A stretch of DNA of 64,000 nt from the NCBI RefSeq assembly GCF_002078875.1, contig NC_034413.1, positions 65,078,252 through 65,142,251 on the forward strand, in the 5' to 3' direction. Source of the DNA: Numida meleagris. Taxonomy: Eukaryota; Chordata; Aves; Galliformes; Numididae. How positions within the stretch are numbered: the stretch's first letter is position 1; every line of letters begins with the position of its first letter. The notes below the pieces were generated by a model, which was given only the letters and a program-made list of their open reading frames with translations, searched no databases and was not told where the DNA came from. The translations under genes and the position numbers were made by a program. Of this stretch, positions 13,501 to 24,885 are shown in pieces.

Positions 13501-15368
13501 TTTTCCAGTACCTTCCTACATTAGCAGATTTTCTTCAAAAAAAAAAAAAAATCAGAGAAAAAACCTGCCTAACAGTTGCAGAACACAGGCTTAGCATATT
13601 TGTGGAGTGATTCTAGGATATTCTTTACCATATGCTGACTTACCAGAAGTACTTTTCTGTTTGGCTAAGAGATCATTTTAAAATGTCAAGACAGAATTTG
13701 TGGAAGAGATAAGGCAAACAGAAAATTGTTCATCTAAGACATTAAAAGACCCTATCTGAAAAAATACCACTCATTTTGGATCTGTGTCCTAAAGAGCAAA
13801 TATATTCTTCTAAAATTTGAGGTTATTTTTTATTTTTAGCAAACACGGAAGTATCATCTCTATAACTGGATCTGCAATGATTCATAGGAAAGGATCATTA
13901 GAAAAAGTACAATCTAAAAGGACAGACTGTAACAATTTCAATATGGACAACCTGCAAAAAGCATACCAGGATTTCCTCTATAATGGCTGGGAATTACGCT
14001 TGTAGATGGAATTGGTGACTATAGAAAAAGCAATGAGAAAAAGGTACTGCAAAGGCCACTGAGAGCGTGTGAACACAGAGAAAGAAATAGAATCAGCAGC
14101 TTTAGTCTCTTCTCGCTCCAAGAAAGAAATAAGGCTATGTATATCAGATTCTCTCTTATGAGAATTACCCTTCATACCACAATGGCCAGCTTTCATCATC
14201 TTTAGCTCTGTCATACTGGGCACAAATCAAAAATTTCTGCACTCAAGCATCCACTTTTGAACCCCAATCAAAATTTGTGGTGCCCATGATCCAAAATAGA
14301 ACCAAAACCTCAAACAGCCCTGAGTCAAGATGTCTGTCCTCTGCCATTGGCTGCCACAGTCAGGTACTCCTAGGAAACAGATGCCCCCGGTTCCAGTGTG
14401 ACTGAAACCTGCCAGGAAGATGGTGACTGCTCTTCCCCACTGCTGCCCTACTTCATGCCTAGGAGATGTAAGCAAGCACAACAGGAGTTTGGAGAGCTGG
14501 GGAAAGAACGGGAGATACAGGGTTATGTGTAGGATGGGAACATGGAGGTGACTTTGGGATGCTTAAAGAAAAAAAGAGAGAGCGAGAGAAAAAAGGGGGA
14601 AAAAAAAAAAAGCAAAAGGGATGCTAAGCCTGGTATGTGAAATAAAAATGGAGACAAATTGCGTGAAACGGGAGCCTGGAGGCGTTATGGAGGCATTACG
14701 GAGGAGGGTTACAACGGCAGCTGGCCTCATTCCCGGGGGGCAGCAGGTAAGCCAAGCGCCACACACACAGGGAACGGTGTCCAAAATCAGCGCGTTTAAG
14801 GCTAAAAGCTAACTATCAAGGTTTGGAAGCCGGCAGCTTTCCATCCCTGGTAAGACAGCCGGGTAAATAATAAAATAATAACAGTTCCATGGAGTGCGTT
14901 CCGGGGGGCAGGGGTAGGACGAGTGCCCTGACGGGACCGCAGCGCCCTGCCCGCCCAGCGCCGCCCCGCTCCCCTCACAGCTGAGCGGCTCTTCCCGCGC
15001 AACACCGCGGCTGAGGGAGGCGGCAGGCAGGCAAGTTTCGGTCGAGGTGGGAACGGCCGCGAAGGGAGTTTATGAAAATATTTCGAAAAGGGAAAGCCTG
15101 CGGAGCGGGGAGGAGGCAGGCTGATACGTGGATGCCGGCGCTGGGGGGGATGCGGACGGAGGGAGGAGGTGACGGGGCATGCCCCGAGGGAACGGTGCGG
15201 GGCGAGGGACTCACCTCTGTCCTCCGGCCCCTCGCCGAACTGCCCGCTCTCCCCGATCCGCAGCTGCTCCTGCTGCTGCTCCCGTGGGGGCACGGGCGGG
15301 CTGCTCCCGGGGGGCTGCACGATGGCGGGGTCCGGAGTGCTGTCCAGGGCGGCTGCGGACGGCTCCAT
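10448..15368 (-). CDS. TMEM163: TMEM163 (zinc transporter, ZNT11/SV31), 5' part, two coding exons
   Basis: This is the N-terminal part of transmembrane protein 163, a cation-diffusion-facilitator-like zinc efflux protein of synaptic vesicles and lysosomes. Coding exon 1 is 15215-15368 and exon 2 is 10448-10567, both on the minus strand; together they give residues 1-91. The tract RIGESGQFGEGPEDR and the exon 2 tract LLESSTRLKPHEAQ closely match mammalian TMEM163, and ALWVSWVSIIVTLALAVAAF is its first membrane helix. The proline-rich first 35 residues are poorly conserved, as expected for a cytosolic tail. Both splice junctions are canonical (GT/AG) and in phase: the split Gly codon joins exons 1 and 2, and exon 2 ends one base into the next codon. 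Exons for the other helices are not in the window, so the gene continues past position 1. Order relative to ACMSD and CCNT2 agrees with mammals. Confidence 0.95.
13003..13022 (+). repeat. (TC)10 microsatellite
   Basis: Ten uninterrupted TC units lie in TMEM163 intron 1. Confidence 0.95.
14565..14620 (+). repeat. Purine-rich low-complexity tract
   Basis: This is an almost pure A/G stretch (GA repeats, G5, A12) interrupted by two C, in TMEM163 intron 1, about 600 bases inside the gene from exon 1. Confidence 0.85.
15215..15368 (-). CDS. TMEM163: TMEM163 coding exon 1
   Basis: The start codon is at 15366-15368 (CAT on the plus strand), the first Met of the family-like protein MEPSAAALDS. It gives 51 codons plus one base. 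The donor GTGAGT follows directly (plus-strand ACTCAC at 15209-15214). The reading frame stays open through the donor for a total of 188 codons, but the similarity to TMEM163 stops exactly at the donor, so the extension is intron. Confidence 0.95.
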
Positions 15369-15544
15369 GGCTCGCGCTAATCTGGCGGCTGCGGCAGCGG
15401 AGCGAGGAGCGAGCGGAGCATCCAGCCCGGGCGCGAGCCCGGGGAAAGGAGGAGACTCCGGCTCAGAGCATCAGGGAGACGGGGAGCGAACAAACTCCTC
15501 CGGCCGCTCCCCGCGGCCGCCTCATCGCTAACCTCGCCGCCGCC

Positions 15545-15557
15545 GGGGGGGGGGGGG
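15545..15557 (+). repeat. G13 homopolymer in the TMEM163 5' region
   Basis: There are thirteen consecutive G on the plus strand (C13 in TMEM163 sense), about 180 bases upstream of the TMEM163 start codon. It is prone to length polymorphism and sequencing error. Confidence 0.9.
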
Positions 15558-18500
15558 CAGGTGGGAGAGCGGTGCCGCCTCCCCGCGCCGCCCGTCCCCT
15601 CCCCGCCCCAGGAAGCGGCGCTCCGCCGGCGGGAGCGGCGCGCGGCCCCGTGAGGAGCGGCGCGTGAGGGTTCTGTCCCGCTCCCGTCCGGCACGGCCGG
15701 GCTGCCCTCGGGGCGGGCGGGAGCGGCTCCTCCGGGCATCGGGCGCGGTGGAGGGGAGGGCTGCGATGAGCCGCTCGAAACGGCCGCCCTCGGGGGCTGC
15801 TCGCCCTCCGGAGTCTGCAGGTGGCTCCGAAAGGTACGCCAGCACCGTGGGCTTAATTAAGGTGGTCGGCCGAGGGAGCGGAAGCCTTGTCAGCCTCCAC
15901 CCGCCATGGAGGGCTTTGCCTTCTTCCACAGCCCCAACCCTGAGCCTTTCCCCGGCGGGGTGAGAGGCGAACGCCTCAGCCGAGGTGACGGCCGCGAGGC
16001 CCCGGCTGCCTCCTCAGGGTGAAGGCTGAGGGCAGCGCTGCCATGTGCCCACTCTCGGTTCTCCGGGGCCAATTTTCACCACGCACACCCTTCCCCAGAC
16101 CCCACAACGCTGAAATATAGTGCACTGATAGTCCTTTATTAACAGCATTAGGCTAAAACCGGCCCTGAAAGATACAGTGGTCTCGTGGGAGAGTGAGATT
16201 GGAGCTGGAGACTTGCTGGCCCCCAGAGGTGTTCCCAGTTCTCTCGGCTGCCCTTCCCAGGGCTGCAGAATAGAGGGAAAAAAAAAAAACCTTGGGAGAA
16301 TAGAAGTGGAAAAAATAGAAAATGTTACTGATAGATCCGTGCCAGAACTGTTATCTTCTTCTTCTTCTCTGCTGGTTTCTAATGACTAAATCGAGAGGTG
16401 CAAATAAACAGAAGCAATTTCCATGCTAGCACAGCTCCCAGTTGTGTGCTCGGTAGCATGCAGATACATTTTGAAACCACATTGTGCTTTGACTTGCATC
16501 TAGGAAAACATCAGAAGGCCATTAGGCATTGCAGCCCAAGTACTCCACAGATATATATGTATATAATCTCTATTATGTTAAATAAAGATGAGGTTGTCTT
16601 TCTCTCTTGACAAATCAGCAGATTTGGGGAGTATGGAAAGGCTGGTGGGAAACTAATATTTATGCAAACGTAGGAACATGATTTTATAAACTGTCAATCT
16701 TGCCTTAAAAAAAGTTTTTGTGATGCTTTAGGAATGCCAATTTGGGAATGGTTTGTGGAACATTACAATGGCTTAATGGCTTAATTTTTCCTTAAAAAGC
16801 CTTTTGATCCTGTATGGTTGTCTTCAAAATCATTTCAGATATATTTTAAAACATTAATATTTGAAAAATTAAATAAGAGTAAACAATGGGGAAAGTTACA
16901 TCAGCTGTTTTTTTTAGAAAATGGCTGGTGTTCAGGTAACCAACCTTTTAGAATAGGGTTGGCTATCATGGTGAGAAGAATTGGTGTTTGCTCTTTATGT
17001 AATCTCTCGATTCCTTTGTGTATAGTTTGCTGTACCTAGGAAATATTATTGACGTCTTAAGGCTTCTTTCATCTTCACCCTTAGCTATCCTACCCTGCTT
17101 TGTGATCCCATGGCTCTTGCTCTTCTAGATGGATCAGCACAAATATGAATGTAAAGAATACCTAGGGTAGCTTTCTTTTCCCTTGTGTAATGGATACTGT
17201 AGTGCTAAGTGTCTATGTGTTGTTCCTGTCAAAAGAGGTTCTCGCCTGCACAAGCTAACACAAGTGAGTTATTTTGTGGGAATTTTTTTGAGTTTGGGCT
17301 TAGTTGGGAGAGGTTGGAAACTATTAATTCTTCAAAATGAATGTGTTGTTTTTCTTTATGGGCTATTCTCTAAGGTTTGGTGACATTTGAATCTCCTAGA
17401 AATGAGGAAAGATCTGTACGTGTATGCATGTAAGATATGAATGAAAGGTAGGAAATGCCTTCTTTTTTTTGCTCAAAGTAATTGTCACTTCCCTCTGTCA
17501 CTTAAAAGGTGTTTGTAAAGAAATGAGGATCCTTAAATGAGCAGAACCAGTTTTGTAGCCTGGTGAGAGACAAGGGATTGGGGCCAAATCACTTTTCAGG
17601 ATCTGGCAGGGACACAAAATCTTTGACTAACTTCTGGGAGGCATGCTTCCATGTAGAGTTCATGCAGTCCCTTGAAATGCTGCCATGGGTTTAATGCTCC
17701 CTAATGCAACTACTGCAGGATCCTTTCTCTTCTGGGGAGATGTGTCCATTCCTTGCATAAATGAGAGACAGACTAGTGACTCTCATCGAACAATATCTCC
17801 TTTCTGTAAGTCTCCCTGAGATACTTTAGCATTCTTATAACTTCCAGAAATCATGGCTTGGAGATTCCTAATTCAGCTTCTTTACAAGGGAGCGAAAGCA
17901 GTAGGTTTCCAAATGATTTGAGGGGGGGGAAAGAAGGAGCCAGGAAGACCTCACCAAGATTTTCAACTTTGAGATATTCCTTTTTCTTTTTTTAGATGTT
18001 CTCAGCTGCTGTTTTTTTCTGACTGGCAGGGTCTGCAGCTGTCTCTGGATAAATGCTATAGTGTTCATGCTATAGCAAAGAATATGAGGCTTGCAAAGAA
18101 TATTAGTGTTTCTTTTAAATTACTCTTTTCAGTACTTTGAGACATGGCCTCACGTGAGAAATGATGTACTCAGCCTTTAACAAATACAAATTCACTACTT
18201 TACTCAGCTCCACAATGGAGAGGCTTTCTGATGAGACAATTATTTGTATTAGCTCACTATGAAAAATCAGAACGACTACCATACCTTAGAAGCTGGAAGC
18301 TGCTTTCCTTTCCAGCACTGCCTCCTATTTCTCATGACAGCTCCTTCATCCAAAGTATATTCCACTGGATAAAGAAGTAGGGTTAGGGGCTTAAAGGCCT
18401 GAGTCCAATTTTCCAGCCCTGTTGTACTTCTTGTGTAGCAAGTGTGTACGCCAAGTCAATTAAGAGAAAAAGGCCTGACCATAATTATTATATAATATTA

Positions 18501-20061
18501 TTTGTTGGCCCCTCAAACATCCCCTTGTTGGATATGAACAACAAAAACAACAAAATAAAAGGAAAGAAACCATTTCCCTGGGGTCAGTCTAAGTAGACTG
18601 ATGCCATGCCAAATACTGCAGCTGCTGCAAGATTAATACACACTTGCAGAATTTTGTTCTCTGCTGGAACCGCCTGCAATTTCCATAGCATTTTGGCTTC
18701 CATAAAAAGGTGGCTCCAAATAAAATGGAGGTCTCTTGCACCACAGCAACCAGAAACAACGAAGAGAACTCCTGTTTTTTTTCATCTGGATTGTCTGTGG
18801 TCTGGGATTGCTGCGGTTATTTGTGGTGGTGGTGGTTCGTTCTTTCTTCCTTTCTAACCTTCCTCCTTCGTTCTTCTAAATAAAGGAAAAATCACTCTCA
18901 GGTTTGTGACTTTTCCTTCAGGCCCACTCTATCTCCCAGCATTCACAGAATTTGTTATATTTGACAAAATTTGGGTTAGGTCCATCTGTTTTCTCTTTTC
19001 CGAGGTAGACACTCTCCTGAGGAAATGAGCCATCTCTTGGCAGCACAGTAGTCTGTCTTCCTGAGTTACAATCTCTTTGTTTCATTTAAACATTTTTCCC
19101 ATACTACCATTCACCTGTTATGGCACAGCAAAGAGTACCATGGTGCAAAGAGGCACAAAGAATACGATGCTACTGTATCATGTAGAGTGAGAGTGGAATC
19201 AATGGGCGACAGTAGTGAAATAGGTCCTTGTCTTTCAGTCAGCACTGTATGAGTGCAGAACATTTCTCATTCCTTTTCAATCTGCGTGGAATTTGGATGT
19301 ATTACATGTTCATTTCTCTTTCTGAAAATTGTGGACTTTCTGTATTTCCTTTTCTTGTTAACACTACTGACCCAAATGTTTCCACCTGAACAAGCAGAAC
19401 GTTGTGGTGCACCCAGAAGCTTCTGAGAAGAAAGTTTTCTTCATTTCATTAACATTAATTAGTCAGTATTCCATACTGACCAACATCTTGAGTGCAGCAC
19501 TTAAATTGAGAGCCCTCTTGCATATTAGGGAAGAGTTGGTCAGCCTGCCTAGTGATTATGTTTTAGTATATTTAAAGACATAAGAGCAATACAATTCTGT
19601 CAATACAATTAGCCATTTTGTTTTCAGGCCCATGTTTCATACACATCCTAAACACAAAAATGGCTTGTTTTCTGGCAGTGTGAGCCAGGATGGTTTTTTA
19701 GTTTGGTCTAGCAGAGGTCTTATGCCTGACATTTAAAAGACAGCGTTCACTTCTTACTTTTATCAGTGTGTCCTTCGTGGAACTACAGCAGGAAGTAATA
19801 GCACCCCAGTTCAGCTGTGTGCATGAAATGGTGAGATGCTTCAGATCGTTCTCACCATTTAAACACTTCTCTACTAAAATTAATAAGTGAAATATGTATC
19901 TTCAGTGATGAAATCCTCTAGATTCTGTATTTCACAGACTTCTTTTATTGAACCTAATATTTTCTTTTTATAGACTCTTCACCATCTCGTGCAGTACTTA
20001 CTTCCATAGTTTTAGACTGAATATTATCTTGCATTAAATATAACCAGAATGTTATTTTTAA

Positions 20062-20075
20062 ATATATATATATAT
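20062..20075 (+). repeat. (AT)7 short repeat
   Basis: Seven AT units lie in intergenic sequence. Confidence 0.85.
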
Positions 20076-21565
20076 GATAATTTGATAACTTCCTTCAGGC
20101 TATGAAAGAGTGCCTATAATAGGATTCCCAGGGAATACAGCATGCATGACCTTGGTAGGTAATTGATGACACCTCACATAAGCACGTACTCTTCCTCTAT
20201 ATGATGGTGCAGGATCATATTTACACAAAATGCCCAAGCTAGCAGGAGCCACCAGCATTAATAAAAGCCGTTGTGGCAACAAAGGAGGAATGAAAGCCCA
20301 CCATGCAAAATACATCCTCTTGCAGTAGTCAAAAGCTCTTGAAACAGATTCTTCACAGTGGTCATCTTCCATCTTCAGGCTATTTTGAAAGCTGTTTTAA
20401 ATCGGAGTTAAAAGTTCTGTGTAAGTACGGGAAACCAAAGGTTTACCTACAAAAACAAAACTTAGTGTTTTGCCCAGATAAACGCTGCTCAGTGGTGAAA
20501 GATTGCATGCCTCCATTCCCAGCCATGTTGTATCACTGAAGACACTTTGTTTCCAGTTTGTATGTAACCTAGTGAAACTGGCTGACTTGGCGGTAGTAGC
20601 AGTATTTCACTGATAATATTCACGAGTACACAAGAGGGACAGAAAGGAAAGAGAACTGAGTTTAAAGAGGAGACAACCCGATATTTAATTAAAAGGCTTC
20701 CTTCTTCTTTGCTGCTAAGTTTCAGTTGTATTATTTTTTCTATAATAACTTCACGTGAATCTAGAGCTTCTTATGCTATGTGGAGAGATGTTTCTTCTTC
20801 CAGTGAGATTCTAACCACAGCCTAATAAATGACATGAGCATAAGCAGATGAGATTTCATTTGTGCATCAAGGAACAGAAGAATAGAAAACTAGGAAATTC
20901 CTAGGGAGTAGAATCATTATAATTTTCTAATAAACTTATTCAGTGACTCATAATTTCTTCATTATAATTCATACCAAAAGCTTCTTAATGACTAGAGATA
21001 CCCAACATATGTGCATAACTCCAGTATCTTTCACAATTTTCCGTGAAGTTTATATGATTAAACCCCAGATGAAGTGAACCACAGAAGCTACAAAACGTTT
21101 TTATTACATACAGATTGGAGCAGTTGTCCTGTTTCCAAGCCAGTGCCCGTTCCTTCTGATATGCCTGTCTACTGAGACCTTTTCCCACCATCTCAGACAT
21201 AAATTTTAAGAATTCTGTATGCAAAGACAAACACACAATTGTTTCCTATTCAGTCTGGACCCATGGGTTTATCAAAAATGTATAGCTTATATCTTTAACA
21301 TTAAGCATCAGAAAATATTCTTTAAAACATGATAACACCCGCCTTGAAGGTAAGAATTTCATGAGAAAAGGGACTAGTTGCATTTACTTATGGGATTCAC
21401 CTGTGCTGGAAAATAAATGTGTTGTGTTTTATGTGTAATGGATTTCAACCTACACCTATTTGCTTTTCCAGTCTTTTAAACTCTCTGAATTGTGACTTGG
21501 ATTAAAATCTTATTCCTTGCAAACCTGTGGCATCTGCAAAAGAATTGTTAATTTTTATCTTTCTG

Positions 21566-21590
21566 TATATATATATATATTTTTTTTTTT
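21566..21590 (+). repeat. (TA)n followed by a T run
   Basis: Alternating TA is followed directly by a T homopolymer, in intergenic sequence. Confidence 0.85.
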
Positions 21591-24500
21591 AACCAAAAGA
21601 CAGTGTCTCTTTGAGGAAATACCTTTTCTCTAATCTATACCAAGGTAATAGTATAATATTTATGTATTGTTTTGAATACCTAATCCACATTGTTTAAGAA
21701 ATTGGAAAAATATATTTTATATTTTTCTTATGCCAAGTAAATTGTAAACAGAGTTCTGCTCATTTCCACTTGAGTATTTAGATAGGATGATTACAGAAAG
21801 TGTTTGAAAATAGAGTGTAAGCCACAGCCAACATGAATATTTTGAAAAAACAAATTTATTGTTCTTCATAAACAGGAAATTACATTCATTCTATTTTGTC
21901 CCAGTCTGAGGATTTTTTGTGGGGGCAGGAGGTGTTCTGGTTTGGGTTTTTTGGTTTTTTTATCATCAGGTTTTTGAAGTCATCTAATTCTTCTCGATTT
22001 TTTATGGAGATCAGTCTCCCAGGAACGCACTGGAAGCTGTTGCCCACTTATGTTTTTTGTTTTGCTTTGTTTCTGCTTTTATGTTGGAAGGAAGAAGAAT
22101 TCGTTTCATGAGTCCTGGCATGCAACTGGGGTTTGAGTATTTAATTTTCATGTCAGACAGTGTAGATAAAATTGTGAAATTTTTCGGGTACTGATTTTTG
22201 GAATATTATTGGGCTAAGCAAAAGCCATGTCAACAGCATATGGAGCAATTTTAATAGGTTTCTGCATCCTTGATCTTCACAATATATTCATGATTTCTCT
22301 TATTTGGTAAAAGGTTGAGTGGGCAATGGGAAAAATAGAAGACAGTGGCGATCCCTTATGTAATTTTAAGAGCACAAATTGCAAAATTCACTGCATTCTT
22401 CTGGTAAGAATAAATGGGAGTCATTTTTTGTGGAATTCAAAAATTTCTTCTCCATTGCAGTTAAACATTTTTTCGTGTGTAGCAGTAGCAAAAACACTGG
22501 GTCTATTTGATCTAGCATCATGAAATATGCTGTGGATATTGACATCTGTCTAGTGAATAATCCAGTGAATACTGGATTCATATAAGATGATGGTAATTGG
22601 TTAATAAGCTTATTCATTAATAAGCATACTGAAATATTTATATTGCTTCTAGCAGCAGTATGGAGTTTCACATGACTGTCAGCATTTTCTAATTTTACAA
22701 GGAAGAATAGCTTCCGTGTAAGCTGAAGAAGCACTTTTCTCTGTAGAATGGAAAGGGTTAATCGCACCTTAACTAGGAACGTCATTTTAAGCAACCTGTA
22801 GAATTAAACTGTAAAGGCAATTGCAGTTTGGAGTTGGAAATGTCAGTGAGTTTTTTTAACATCTGCCACAATGAAATTGTCCTATAACCAAAAAGGAAGA
22901 GGGAGGTGTCAGTCATATCATTTAGTCAGATTATGACAAAATTCATTTTCTGCCTTTTTCAGATTTTCTGTAAAGCTGTCAATGGTGCCCTAAAAATAAA
23001 GGGCTGTGCAATTATATAGTAACAGACAGCTTCTTCTTCACTATCAAGACTACATGAATTTTCAGTATGAGGATTCAGCTACACTTCAATAGACACAGAT
23101 GTTTAACTTAATTTTCACACTGTTGTGTTAGAAAGCTTGCACACACCCAGTCATTTCATCCCCATAGGCACGTTTTTTCCACTATTATTCTAACCAAAGT
23201 CTGTTTTACATCTTCAGTAGAACTGCTTGTTCTTTTTCCCTTCCTTAAGAAACTGTCTCGGTATTCTTTTCAAAACTAAGGGGGGAAAATAATAAACAGA
23301 AATGTAAGAATGGATTACCTGGGGCAATGGTCAAAAGCTGTGGCTTGAGAGGTTAAAATGGGACGTTACAAAATACTCTTCACTATGATCTTAGTGCAGT
23401 TGTAAAATTGTTTACTGAGAGGTGGTGGAATCTTCTTCACTGGAGGATTTCTAAATTCAGCTAGAAAAAATCCACTTACAACCACATTTGAGCACGTGTA
23501 GGGGTGCTAATGGTCCTTCTCAGAGACAAGAGCTGAAGTAAGCAATCTCCACGGGGTCCTTCATGTCTACATTTGTAAGATTCAGACAATATAAAGATCA
23601 GCGGCTTTGTAAGCTTTCACCTAGTAAATTCTAAGTTAAACAGTATCAAAATAGGTTGACACAAAATGTGCAGAGGTTTAGAGACTGTGTTAATTCACCA
23701 ATAAATGTCAGGTGCTATGCTTTTCTGAAGGATAAAATTGGGATGGCCTACTCCACTTTCATTGTTCCTTTCATGTTGATTTGAGAAAGACTATTATTGG
23801 AGTATATTACTTATCTGATACGAGTAGCTTCTCTTGGCCACTTACTCTAATCTTTTTATGACTAGCCTATTTCCTTTAGATTGTATAAATTTGATTTTTA
23901 GGCACTTTTTCGCTATCTTCTTTCTGACTTTTATTTGTTTATGGGCACAGGAAAGTGACTTCATAGTTCTGCAGATGAGGATCATTCATTCTTAAACTCT
24001 CCAGAATCACAGGTTTTTCTGGCTGGTTTATCAGCAAACTTCTTTGAATTCTCTCCTTTACCAGCTTGAAATGGGTGTCATTTTATTGATCAAGAGATTC
24101 AATCCTTAAGTAAAATTAAAACAGAAAAGAAAATCTAGGTACTTCCAAGGTCTGTTTCATAGCCTACAGTCATTACGTATATAAGTTCACTGAGATCAAG
24201 ATTTGCATATCTTGCATTTAGGGATAAAATGTCTTTGGAATATATTTAAATTAGGTGATGATCTTTTCTTATGGAGGTTTTGAAAATTAAGCTATAGTTC
24301 TTTTGCTTTACATTTAAATCAATATTAAAACTGAGAAGTGGTTGTGACATTGATTAGACTTACATTTCATGGGATATATAGACAAACTTGTTGCATCCAT
24401 ACTTGTTGATTTTTCCACTAGATGGCATTATGCATTAACTGCAAGTTAATTTATGAACTGCCCTGCAACTGAACATGCTTAAGATTTAAAAAAAAAATAA

Positions 24501-24864
24501 GAAAGAATCTATAGTGCTTTCTTCAGTCCTATGTATGAGTGAGGGATCTGTGGCTTAAAGATAGTTTGACCTACTTCTACTTAGGAGTAACCCAATCCAT
24601 CCTTAATGCATCAAATATGGATTTACTCAATGCAATAAGGAAGCCAGCCATGGCAACAGTATCTGATCCTGTGTGAGATGCACCTTTTAGAATAAAACTC
24701 TTCCAACCTTTTCTTCATTTAACATTTGAAGAGTGACTTCAGCGCTGCAAATTGCTTCCTTTCTGGCTACATGGCTTCAGCTGAAGTAGTAGGAAGTGTC
24801 CTAAGTAAATCTGCAAAGCTGAAGATTGCTTTTAAATAAAGAGCCTTACATGAGTTGGGTTTTT

Positions 24865-24885
24865 GTTTGTTTGTTTGTTTGTTTT
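24865..24885 (+). repeat. (GTTT)n short repeat
   Basis: Five GTTT units lie in the intergenic region. Confidence 0.9.

Larger units (their letters stand above)
10568..15214 (-). other. TMEM163: TMEM163 intron 1
   Basis: This 4.6-kb intron has a canonical donor next to 15215 and acceptor next to 10567. It contains a (TC)10 microsatellite at 13003-13022 and a purine-rich tract at about 14565-14620. The CpG island extends into its first few hundred bases. No other exon was recognised. Confidence 0.85.
14930..16080. promoter_or_regulatory. CpG island over the TMEM163 promoter and exon 1
   Basis: This stretch is strikingly GC- and CpG-rich against AT-rich flanks and surrounds the TMEM163 start codon. 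It contains Sp1-type GC boxes (for example GGGGCGGGCGGG near 15710 and CCCCGCCCC near 15601) and a run of 13 G at 15545-15557. The transcription start is probably in about 15.4-15.7 kb on the minus strand, but the sequence alone does not fix it. Boundaries are by eye. Confidence 0.85.

Noticed and set aside
15072..15963. Several overlapping long open frames (99-162 codons) on the plus strand.
   Set aside because: They lie in the TMEM163 CpG island, where high GC content removes stop codons. They are antisense to the real exon and show no recognised family.
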